Origin: CAZJPD01 sp964547795
GTDB lineage: Bacteria; Pseudomonadota; Alphaproteobacteria; Rickettsiales; Midichloriaceae
Reading direction: 5' to 3'
Assembly (NCBI GenBank): GCA_964547795.1
Contig: CAZJPD010000001.1
Location: 1 to 48,285 of the forward strand
Length of the DNA: 48,285 nucleotides
The first letter of the stretch is position 1. Each line of letters starts with the position of its first letter. Below are positions 40,357-48,285 of this stretch, piece by piece. The position numbers were made by a program, and so were the translations under genes. The notes under the pieces were generated by a model, which saw only the letters and a program-made list of their open reading frames with translations, had not been told where the DNA came from and did no database searches.

Positions 40357-42177
40357 TTATTGTTTGGGTTTTATTGAAGGTATTATGCTTATATTCAATT
40401 CACGAAGCGATGCTTTGTCAATTTTTGCAGGAGCTCCCATAAGAAGGTCTTGTGCATTTTGATTAGGTGGGAAAGCAACAACTTCTCTGATATTTGGTTC
40501 ATCTGCCAATAACATAATAATTCTATCTATACCTGGAGCAATGCCACCATGAGGAGGGGTGCCATATTTTAATGCTTTTACCATTGCTGGAAAGTTTTTA
40601 TCAACTTGATCCCTATTATAACCTACATTTTCAAATGCTTTGTACATTATTGGAAGTTTATGATTTCTAATCGCTCCACTTGATAATTCAACTCCGTTAC
40701 AGATAATATCGTACTGAAATGCTTTTATAGACAACTTTTCCCCCAGTGTCTTTGCATTTAATGATTTCATTTCCCCTTGCGGCATGGAAAAAGGATTATG
40801 GAAAAAATCCAGTTTTTTTTGTTCCTTATCCCACTCATAAAGCGGATAATCTATTATCCAACAAAATCTAAACCCTTCCTTTGCAATTAAATTTAACTCA
40901 TGCCCTAGTTTATCTCTGACTTTACCTGCATTTTGTGTTGCAATCTCCTCAATATCACAGGTAAAAAATACACAATCCCCTGGATTCAATGAGCAAATTT
41001 CTTTCAACATACCCATCTTTTCGGGAGTTAAAAACTTGGCAATTGGTCCTTTGCCTTCTCTATTTTCATCAATGATGATATATGCAAGCCCCTTTGCTTG
41101 GAGATCAGATTGTGCAAAGACTATCATCTTATCATAAAACCCTCTACTTAATCCCTTGCAGTTATGAACTGGTATTGCCCTTACTATGCTACCACCCTCA
41201 ATTGCCTTATTGAATATGTTAAAATCCGACCCCTTAAATACTTTTGTTGCTTCTCTAATAATTATTGGATTCCTCAAGTCAGGTTTATCAGAGCCATATT
41301 TTAACATGGCATCGTGATAAGTTATTTTCGGGAAAGGGGGTTTTGTTACTTTCCAATTAGAAAATTTTTTAAAGGTATTAGCTAATACTGGCTCAATAGC
41401 TGCAAAAATATCCCCTTGTGTTACGAAGGACATTTCTACATCTAGTTGATAAAATTCTCCCGGTGCTCTATCCGCCCGTGCATCCTCATCTCTAAAGCAA
41501 GGAGCAATTTGAAAATACTTGTCAAACCCAGCAATCATAAAAAGCTGTTTAAATTGCTGAGGTGCTTGTGGCAGTGCATAAAACTCTCCAGGATGCAATC
41601 TACTTGGCACTAAAAAGTCTCTTGCTCCCTCTGGAGAACTAGCTGTTAGAACAGGTGTTTGAAACTCGTTAAATCCTTGTTTGTGCATTTCTTCTCTGAT
41701 ATATTTTATCACTTTGCTTCTTAGCATAATATTAGCATGCATTTTATCCTTTCTTAAATCCAGAAAACGATACTTTAATCTTAAATCCTCAGGAAATGGC
41801 TGATCTGAATTGACATTTATAGGCAATGTTTCAGCCTCAGATTCAATAGTAAATTGCTGAACGACGATTTCAACTTCCCCTGTTGGCATTTCCTTGTTTA
41901 TAGTTTCATCAGACCTTTTTACTACTTTCCCAGCAACAGTAATCACACTTTCGTAGCTAAGTGATGTGAATGTATCAAAATCCTTTGTATTAAGTGCGTT
42001 AATTCTATCATCTTGATCAGATGTAACCAATTGAACAATTCCAAAGTGATCCCTGAGGTCTATGAAATAAACCCCTCCATGGTCTCTTTTTCTATGAATC
42101 CATCCAGAAACTTTAACAGTGTTACCAATATCTTGAGCCGATAATGCACCACAGTGATGAGTTCTAAATTTATGCAC
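40357..42177 (-). CDS. aspS: Aspartyl-tRNA synthetase, predicted nondiscriminating
   Basis: AspRS of the bacterial type, 606 residues with the GAD insertion domain. Motifs are GWIHRKRDHGGVYFIDLRDH, the class II motif 1-2 region (FQTPVLTASSPEGARDF, CFRDEDARADRAPGEFYQLD) and motif 3 GIAPGIDRIIMLLAD. The RDHGG stretch carries His where discriminating enzymes such as E. coli AspRS have Leu; this His is associated with nondiscriminating AspRS that also makes Asp-tRNA-Asn, later amidated by GatCAB. That inference would fit a Rickettsiales genome lacking AsnRS. It is followed closely by acpS. Confidence 0.95.
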   Translation of the reverse strand: MHKFRTHHCGALSAQDIGNTVKVSGWIHRKRDHGGVYFIDLRDHFGIVQLVTSDQDDRINALNTKDFDTFTSLSYESVITVAGKVVKRSDETINKEMPTGEVEIVVQQFTIESEAETLPINVNSDQPFPEDLRLKYRFLDLRKDKMHANIMLRSKVIKYIREEMHKQGFNEFQTPVLTASSPEGARDFLVPSRLHPGEFYALPQAPQQFKQLFMIAGFDKYFQIAPCFRDEDARADRAPGEFYQLDVEMSFVTQGDIFAAIEPVLANTFKKFSNWKVTKPPFPKITYHDAMLKYGSDKPDLRNPIIIREATKVFKGSDFNIFNKAIEGGSIVRAIPVHNCKGLSRGFYDKMIVFAQSDLQAKGLAYIIIDENREGKGPIAKFLTPEKMGMLKEICSLNPGDCVFFTCDIEEIATQNAGKVRDKLGHELNLIAKEGFRFCWIIDYPLYEWDKEQKKLDFFHNPFSMPQGEMKSLNAKTLGEKLSIKAFQYDIICNGVELSSGAIRNHKLPIMYKAFENVGYNRDQVDKNFPAMVKALKYGTPPHGGIAPGIDRIIMLLADEPNIREVVAFPPNQNAQDLLMGAPAKIDKASLRELNISIIPSIKPKQ

Positions 42178-42341
42178 TTAATTTTAACTTCATTGGTTGC
42201 AAGTTCTTGGAATGTATAGCATTTGATAGATTTTTGCAATTAGTAGTGAAAGTGTTGAGAAAGTAAGGCTATGTAGTCAATTAGCATAATAAAGTATATT
42301 GCACCCTACAGATAACAGCTCTTATTTAAATCAATTCATAG

Positions 42342-45300
42342 TCAACTTTTTTCGTTTTTACCAAATGGATCAAGCTTTTTACCGATCAGTAGTAAGCATG
42401 GCGTGAAAAACAATGTCAAAATTGTAGCAAACGTTAAACCCCCAGCTATTGAGGTTGAAAGTTGCCTCCACCACTGGCTGGAAGGAGCATCGTAAGTGAC
42501 TTCTCTTGTAAAAAAGTTAATGGTAATTCCAAATATCATCGGTGTTAAACCTAAAATGGCAGTTGTTGCTGTTAGCAAAATAGGACGCATTCTTTGAACC
42601 CCTACCCTGACTATAGAATCTCTCACATCATGCCCATTTTTTCTTAAATGCTGATAGGTATCTATAAATAATATGTTATTGTTCAACACTATACCAGATA
42701 AAGCGATGATACCTATACCACACATTACCACACCAAACGGTTGCAATGTAACGATTAATCTAATCAGTACACCTACTGTAGATAGGAATACTGCACTCAT
42801 TACAACTATGGTATGGTAAAACGAGTTAAACTGAACTAGTATTACAACAAACATCATAAGAAAAGCTAAAGAAAAAGCTTTGATTAAAAAAATTGCTGCC
42901 TTTTTTTGATCTTGGCTTTCTCCCTTAAATTTGTATGTTATACCTTTCTCAACATTTTTCTCAAGCCACTCCCTCATTTTATTTACCTTATCACTAGCCA
43001 ATATTCCTTCCTGGACATCTGCTTTTATTGTTATTACGTTTTTTCTATCAACTCTATCTATTCTACCAACCTTGTCTGTTGCTCTTTTTCTTGCGAAATT
43101 GGTAAAAGGTATAGCTTGACGATCATTGTTTACTATTTTTAATTTTTCTACCCCAGTAGTTTTTCTGTATTCTGGTTTAAATCTTAATACTATATCAACT
43201 TCATCATCTGTGTAATCTGGTCTAAAGCTTGACACCTTAACCCCATCAGTTAATAAACTAAGATTATGACCTATTTCTCCCGCACTTAACTTAAACATTC
43301 CCATTAATCCCCCTTGTCAATATCGACAATCCAATCAATACCTGGAAGAGGAGAAGAATCCCCTACATCCTTAAATCCCCCCCATCTCATCCATAGCCTT
43401 TCTAACCTTTTTTACAAAAGCTGGAACTTGTTTAAAATCTCTGGAAGCAAAGTTAATTGTTATAGGCTTTGTTTGTGAGGGACCAGATTTTGCTGATAAA
43501 ATCTCTACCTCTATACCATCAATTTCAGCAACCCTTTTCTTCATATCTGTAAAAATCACCCCTGCTTTTCTTCTAGTTTTCCAATCTACCAGTTCTAGCT
43601 CAATCACGCCTATAGTGCTTTTCGGTAAGAAATTACTCTTTTCAAAATTTCCACTCTTTGAGTAAAATACATCCACATCTGATGTCATATCTATAATTCT
43701 TTTTTCAACGGATTTAGTAACCTTGTCTTTTTCTGCAAGAGATAAGTTGCCACTGGATTTTATGACTAACATAGCACTTTCAGGTTCAATTTTGGGAAAA
43801 AATTCTACACCTGTCCCTGAAAAAACAAAAAATCCATATACTACTACCAAAATACCACACCCATATAGAACAAATGTTTTTGGCTTGTTTAATGTCTTTT
43901 CAAGTAGATAATAGTATTATTTTGCCATTCCCTTTAAATCTTCAATATTTCCTTCTTCCGCTGCTTTCATCGCCTTTACTGTACTAGCACCAATTTTTTT
44001 AGGCTTGCCAAATAATACACCAATGGAAGGTTGAAAGAATAACGCAAATATCAATGAGTTTGTAAGGATTGTTATCACTGTTATTGGCATATATTTCATG
44101 AATTTCCCTATTAATTCTGGCCAAAACAGTAGCGGAAGGAATACCAATATTTTAACAAGAGTAGAGGTAACTATTGGCCGAAACATTCTAGTAGCTGAGT
44201 CTATAAATGCTTCTTTTAGATCCATTCCTTCAATGATTTTTCTATCAGCATATTCACTTACTACTATTACATCATCTACTATCATCCCAACTGTTAATAT
44301 CAAGCTGAATAACACAACGATGTTTAATGTATAACCTGATACCTCCAGGACCAATATACCTACTAAAAAAGCAGAAGGTATAGAAAGTCCAACCAATAAA
44401 GTAAATCTTCCACCTACAGACAGTACCACCACTATGCTGACTAAAATAACAGCAAGTAAAATGCCATTTTCCAAGTCATCCACTACATCTATGATTCTTT
44501 GTGAAGCATCTTGTGCGTAAATAATGTTTAGATTATCTGGCAGAAATTTTTGTTCGGCTTTTATTACCTCCTTCACTTCGCTTACTGTAGAAATTATATT
44601 TGCACCTGTCCTCTTTGTCACTTCAAGTACTACTGTGGATTTACCATTAACCCTTGCTATATATCCTGGGTCTTTATAGGTTTTTTTGATTTCAGCTATA
44701 TCTTTTAATTTTATTACAGTGTTATTGTGGGTGAGAATAGGGAAATCATATAAATCCTCCGCTGTTTCTATAGTAGCTGGTAGCTTTACGGAAAATGTAC
44801 CCCCTTCGTTTTTAACTTTCCCAACAGCAATTAGCTTATTATTTTTGGCAATCATCTGTGAAAGCTGAGTTAAACTCAAGTTGTAGAATTCCAAAGTCTT
44901 TGGATTTACTAAAATCTCAACCACATCTTCACGATCTCCACCTATGCTAACACTTAAAACATCATGTACAATTTCTATTTTATCCCCCAATTCACGTGCT
45001 ATTTTGATTAAACTTCTCTCTGGAATATCTCCCATTAATATTACATTAAGAACAGGTAACAGACTTAAATTAATCTCTTTAACTGTGGGTTTATCAGTAC
45101 CTTCAGGCAGTTCATGTTCTGTATCATCAACCTTTGCTCTTATGTCGCTTAGTGCTTTATCAGTATCAAATCCTACATAGAATTCCGTTACTATTACACC
45201 ACCTCCTTCATAGGCATAAGACCTTAATTCTTTAATTCCAGATACTGATCTAAACGCCGATTCCATCGGCTTTAATAACAATTTTGTGAGTCCTCAGGAG

Positions 45301-45466
45301 ATATACCAGTATGTTTGATCATCGTATAGATAGTAGGTACTTTTATATCTGGACTTTCTTCCTTAGGGATTGAAATATATGAAAAACATCCGCAAATTAC
45401 CAACGTTATTAGAAGGAAAATGTTAGCCCTTTTTCTATATGTAAATGCTTCTATTAATTTTCTCAT
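42342..45466 (-). pseudogene. RND (AcrB/HAE1-like) efflux transporter, multiply interrupted
   Basis: Four pieces on the minus strand (45272-45466, 43917-45281, 43371-43850, 42342-43304) line up as one RND pump of about 1040 residues, the usual length. The N-terminal part reads YISIPKEESPDIKVPTIYT and SPEDSQ; then KPMESAFRSVSGIKELRSYA, the IVDDVIVVSEYADRKIIEG segment of TM4 with its acidic pair, and a C-terminal half with LPGIDW, GIIALSGIVLNNNILFIDTY and RPILLTATTAILGLTPMIFG. Breaks: AAAA at 45282-45285, in-frame TAA at 43917-43919, G7 at 43377-43383 and G5 at 43309-43313. Each small run change restores frame. The in-frame TAA argues for a true pseudogene. Confidence 0.85.
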
Positions 45467-45480
45467 AAGATATTTTGCGG

Positions 45481-45801
45481 TTATTTTTTAGTTGATTCAG
45501 ACGACCCTATCTTGTTTCTTGTAGATTTTGGCAAATCATCCTTGATAAAATAATATATCCACTTTTCTAAAAAATTATAGTCTTTATACCTTTTGTTTTC
45601 GTCAATCTTTATCGTATATTTTGTCTCTACGTTATCAGAAGTACTACTAAAAATGTCGGCTTGTTTTAGATATGCAGGCTTATTTCTATATTCACTATAT
45701 TTCTGAAATAGTAAATATCCCAGTAATATTAAAGCTAAATAAGCCACTATCTTACTTTTGTAAGTAATCACACCCGGTTTTTGGAAGATGTTCAAAAACA
45801 T
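45481..45801 (-). CDS. Small membrane protein upstream of the RND pseudogene, unknown
   Basis: This 106-residue frame has one hydrophobic segment (YLALILLGYLLF, preceded by a basic KSKI) and a charged C-terminal domain rich in Lys, Tyr and Asp (YRNKPAYLKQADIFSS, EKWIYYFIKDDLPKS). It begins with ATG 45801 and ends 14 bases before the RND gene start, so the two were probably one transcript. RND pumps are often preceded by a membrane-fusion protein, but at this length and without lipoyl-domain motifs it is not an obvious one; a truncated relic is possible. I do not recognise a family. Confidence 0.5.
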   Translation of the reverse strand: MFLNIFQKPGVITYKSKIVAYLALILLGYLLFQKYSEYRNKPAYLKQADIFSSTSDNVETKYTIKIDENKRYKDYNFLEKWIYYFIKDDLPKSTRNKIGSSESTKK

Positions 45802-45927
45802 GCTGATAGGATATATACATTATTGCACAAAATACAATATTTTTGTATATTGCACATGCCATTTAGGAATTTTATTGTATAAATAGAAGCTCTACTCTCC
45901 ACCTTTTTTATTCCTTTCGCAGAGAGT

Positions 45928-46392
45928 TTACTTCCTATGTGGCTCTAAAAATTCTCTTGTCAATAGCTTTATACCTTGGACAAATTTTTCTTCCTGATGG
46001 TTACTTGGTTTTCTCCACCTTAAGAAATTTGGAAACTCGTTAAATATGCATACGTTCATGACTATTTTATGTGCATGTACTTTCTTTAAGATTTCAATGA
46101 TATCAGTATATTTTTTTTGTAAATTTTGTAAAAATTTTTCATCGTAACTCTTACTGTCATAAAGTTTCATTTGTAATAATTTAGACTAAATTGTAGGAAC
46201 ACCAAACCTTAGGGTATATATCCATCTTAACTTTATGCCACTCATGTGTTCAATGGGAGTTATAATATTCTTTTGAAGGCATAAATCTAGGGACTCAATA
46301 GTCAGATTGTCTTTACGCTTTCTTTGTAGTTCAATAGTTCCTTTGTCAATATTAGTACCTGTATTTTTCGGTCTACCACGCTTCCGCCACAT
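45928..46392 (-). pseudogene. Conserved hypothetical gene interrupted by an in-frame TAG
   Basis: A minus-strand frame starts at ATG 46392 (MWRKRGRPKNTGT...) and reads 68 residues to a TAG at 46186-46188. The same frame continues without a shift (SKLLQMKLYDSKSYDEKF...) to 45928, giving about 153 sense codons in all. The first part has a basic RGRPK start, LQRKRKDNLTIESLDLCLQK and GIKLRWIYTLRFGVP; the second VMNVCIFNEFPNFLRWRKP. This looks like one small protein rather than two genes, because the second frame has no independent start signal beyond a late ATG. Function unknown; it resembles conserved hypotheticals of Rickettsiales, from memory only. Confidence 0.55.
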
Positions 46393-46479
46393 AGTTTTTT
46401 CTTTTAATAAAAACTACATCGCAAATTTCAGGAAGTACTTATAGTCAACTATATTATGGCAATTGACTATATATGATTG

Positions 46480-47199
46480 TTAGCCAGTTTTACATAACTC
46501 ATTGCTATGTTTATCTATTGTTTTCTTTAAATGCTGGAGCAGCACTTTCTTATCAAATTTTTTTGTAATTGGAGGTAAGAGTTTGAATATTACCGTTCCT
46601 GGGTACTTTTGCCACGAATTTTTTGACCAAAAAAGTCCAGAATTTACAGCAACTGGTAGGATAGGAATATTTGAAAATTTATTATGCAGAGCTACAACTC
46701 CCACATGATAACTCGTTGAAGCGAAAGGCCTTACTCTAGTACCTTCTGGAAAAATAATAATACTTCTATTTTCTTTCAGTGCTTCTTCGGAGTCTTTAAG
46801 TAATTGTTTTAATGTAGACATTCCTCCTTTTCTATCAATAGGGATCATGCCCATATTTTTTAAAAACCAGCCATAAAAAGGAATATTTAATAACTCCTTT
46901 TTGATTACGTATACGGGAAATTTCAGATATTGCAGAAAAAAAGCAGTCTCAATAGCAGATTGGTGTTTGCATGCTATAATGCAAGGAAGGTTTGGCAAAT
47001 TTTCTACTCCTTGAACTTCAATTTTAATATTACAGATTATTTTTAAAACTTTCAACATTACATAAGACCAAACAGTACCTAAAATAGATATTAATTTAGG
47101 ATTTTTGAAAAAAATTAAAGGAGAAAAAAGGGTAGAACTGAACACAGTCCAAATGACTAAAAAAACATTGAAAAGTAAAGACCTAATGAAAACTAACAT
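46480..47199 (-). CDS. plsC: 1-acyl-sn-glycerol-3-phosphate acyltransferase
   Basis: PlsC acylates lysophosphatidic acid to phosphatidic acid at the inner membrane. The 239-residue protein has an N-terminal membrane segment (LLFNVFLVIWTVFSSTLF) and the acyltransferase boxes CKHQSAIETAFF (block I, HX4E instead of the usual HX4D), GMIPIDRKGG (block II) and IIFPEGTRV (block III), then LPVAVNSGLFW (block IV). The HQSxxE form is common among alphaproteobacterial members, so activity is expected. It follows kdsB by 30 bases on the same strand and may be part of the same transcript, both serving envelope lipid synthesis. Confidence 0.92.
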   Translation of the reverse strand: MLVFIRSLLFNVFLVIWTVFSSTLFSPLIFFKNPKLISILGTVWSYVMLKVLKIICNIKIEVQGVENLPNLPCIIACKHQSAIETAFFLQYLKFPVYVIKKELLNIPFYGWFLKNMGMIPIDRKGGMSTLKQLLKDSEEALKENRSIIIFPEGTRVRPFASTSYHVGVVALHNKFSNIPILPVAVNSGLFWSKNSWQKYPGTVIFKLLPPITKKFDKKVLLQHLKKTIDKHSNELCKTG

Positions 47200-47229
47200 A
47201 TATACTGATAAAATGTCAACTTCTACATG

Positions 47230-47961
47230 TTAATTTTCAGCTTGTAATTTTAAATACTGTTCAGATTTTAATAAATCTTTTTCTATATCTATGCTAATAT
47301 TGGGGTCATCTACTATAGCGACTTTTATCTTCATATTGTTTTCTAAAGCCCGTAATTGTTCCAGACTTTCTTGTTTTTCCAAATGGGATTGTGGTAAGGA
47401 GACAAACTTTTCCAAATCTTTTGCTTTAAAACCATAAATCCCTATATGCTTGTAATTTTTATCCAATCTTATAGGACTTCTTGTAAAATACAGAGCTACA
47501 TTTTCATAAGTAATTATTGCTTTTACAACATTTGGATCATTAATTGATTCTGAATCAAGCATTGGTGTAATGGCAGTTGCAACATCTATGTCAGGATCAT
47601 CCTCATTTAAGATATTATCAATGGCAACAATTGTTTCTGGTTTGATATGGGGCATGTCACCTTGTAAGTTAATTATATTGTCGTACTCTTCCTCTAAAGC
47701 TTTATATCCATGAAAAACTCTGTCTGTTCCTGATTGTAAGGTAGGGTTAGTGTTAATGTAGTTATATCCATAAGACTTTACTAAAGTTTCAAGTTCCATA
47801 TCACACCCTGCAACTAATACTTTCCCTAAATTTGCCTTTGAAGCTTGTTGATAAACCCTAATTATCATCGGAGTGTTACCTATGTTTATTAAAGGTTTTT
47901 TAGGCAATCTAATAGAATGTAACCTAGCTGGGATTATTATAATTGTTTTATTCTGTGGCAT
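47230..47961 (-). CDS. kdsB: 3-deoxy-manno-octulosonate cytidylyltransferase (CMP-KDO synthetase)
   Basis: KdsB activates KDO with CTP for transfer to lipid A. The frame is open from 47982, but homologues begin at a residue just before the nucleotide-binding IIPARLHSIRLPKKPL, so ATG 47961 (MPQNKTIII; 243 residues) is preferred; it lies 1 base beyond the upstream stop. Further motifs are MIIRVYQQA, SGTDRVFHGY, IINLQGDMPHIKPETI, IYGFKAKDLEKFVSLPQS and LEQLRALENNMKI. With kdsA at the other end of the window this completes two KDO-pathway enzymes. No abnormality is seen. Confidence 0.94.
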   Translation of the reverse strand: MPQNKTIIIIPARLHSIRLPKKPLINIGNTPMIIRVYQQASKANLGKVLVAGCDMELETLVKSYGYNYINTNPTLQSGTDRVFHGYKALEEEYDNIINLQGDMPHIKPETIVAIDNILNEDDPDIDVATAITPMLDSESINDPNVVKAIITYENVALYFTRSPIRLDKNYKHIGIYGFKAKDLEKFVSLPQSHLEKQESLEQLRALENNMKIKVAIVDDPNISIDIEKDLLKSEQYLKLQAEN

Positions 47962-47962
47962 A

Positions 47963-48285
47963 TCATTTTCTAAGCAATTCACTATTCATTCGATTATATA
48001 TATTACTTATGATTTCTTGTATATATTTTGTGTTTATTACATTAGCCTTATTTTTTTCCTGATATTGTAATTTTATTAACAGCCCCATAATATCAAATAT
48101 GTCTTTATGCTTTTCTAATAACTTTTCTTTAGAATTGTTGAACAAATTAGCTAATAAATCAGTTTTATTTAAAAAAGAATATGATATCGACTGCATGAGA
48201 ATTTTTTTTGCATCTTCTGCAGTTAAAGACGAATCATTTAGTATTAATGAATATATATAGGGTTCTGAGTTATTGTTAAAGGCTT
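47963..48285 (-). CDS. Unidentified protein, C-terminal part (5' end outside the window)
   Basis: A minus-strand frame runs from the window edge to a stop at 47963-47965, about 106 residues (beginning FNNNSEPYIYSLILNDSSLT). It is helical and charged, with Asn-rich stretches (NLFNNSKEKLLEKHKDIFD, then IQEIISNIYNRMNSELLRK at the end). An internal ATG at 48196 is not needed as a start, since the frame is open further upstream. The stop lies 1 base before the preferred kdsB ATG, so both are probably in one operon. I do not recognise the family. Confidence 0.6.
   Translation of the reverse strand, partial: AFNNNSEPYIYSLILNDSSLTAEDAKKILMQSISYSFLNKTDLLANLFNNSKEKLLEKHKDIFDIMGLLIKLQYQEKNKANVINTKYIQEIISNIYNRMNSELLRK

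Noticed and set aside
19363..46188. Reassignment of TAA/TAG as sense codons, suggested by in-frame stops at 19363, 35755, 43917 and 46186
   Set aside because: Many intact genes here end on TAA or TAG exactly where neighbours begin (for example smpB/kdsA and alr/mlaE), RF2 is present, and the affected genes are accessory or already frameshifted.
1..48285. Replication origin or rRNA operon
   Set aside because: No rRNA sequence, dnaA gene or DnaA-box cluster was recognised anywhere in the window.

Overview
The window reads as a chromosomal segment of an AT-rich alphaproteobacterial endosymbiont, most likely of the order Rickettsiales in the broad sense. The evidence is the DUF1013 regulator TrcR, a valyl-tRNA synthetase of the archaeal-like kind known from Rickettsiales, PPDK next to recA, single scattered tRNA genes, dispersed palindromic intergenic repeats, and many decaying genes beside tight housekeeping operons. 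The cell should have an LPS outer membrane (kdsA, kdsB, an LptM-like lipoprotein, a porin, MlaE/MlaF) and diaminopimelate-type peptidoglycan (dapA, dapB, dapF, a DAP-type aminotransferase, alr, ddl, murB). It also carries folate genes (folC, folE) and flagellar export genes (fliO, broken fliP). The host and genus cannot be read from this sequence.

Layout. 1-7.5 kb: partial smpB and kdsA on the minus strand, then folC, initiator tRNA, rpsP-trmD-rplS without rimM, murB divergent from prfB (with a programmed +1 frameshift), and trcR. 7.5-12 kb: sufS flanked on both sides by copies of a palindromic repeat, then a porin, a dsbA relic and folE. 12-18 kb: the minus-strand operon recA-ppdK-lepB-rnc-era with overlapping genes. 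18-23 kb: tRNA-Tyr, a decayed trpD-like relic, dut-queE, a TlpA-like thioredoxin divergent from an LptM-like lipoprotein, tRNA-Glu and tRNA-Phe, and a broken GIY-YIG/DUF4357 gene. 23-30 kb: the minus-strand operon dapB-dapA-dapF-aminotransferase, divergent from alr-mlaE-mlaF. 30-36 kb: a frameshifted ImmA/IrrE peptidase, fliO, fliP (two frameshifts), valS, and a PqaA-like gene with an in-frame stop. 36-42 kb: tRNA-Leu, a small Cys-containing protein, hflK-hflC-ddl, and aspS-acpS. 42-48 kb: an RND transporter pseudogene, a gene with an internal amber codon, plsC, kdsB and a partial unknown gene.

The most striking pattern is that reading-frame breaks fall at homopolymer runs: A8, A8 and G9 in GIY-YIG; T9 and G5 in fliP; A4, G7 and G5 in the RND gene. 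Meanwhile trmD carries an intact G11 tract, and long neighbours such as valS and ppdK are unbroken. This could be recent pseudogenisation by slippage, frame restoration by transcriptional slippage, phase variation, or assembly error; the sequence alone does not decide. Another notable point is a DapF in which both expected catalytic cysteines are serines.
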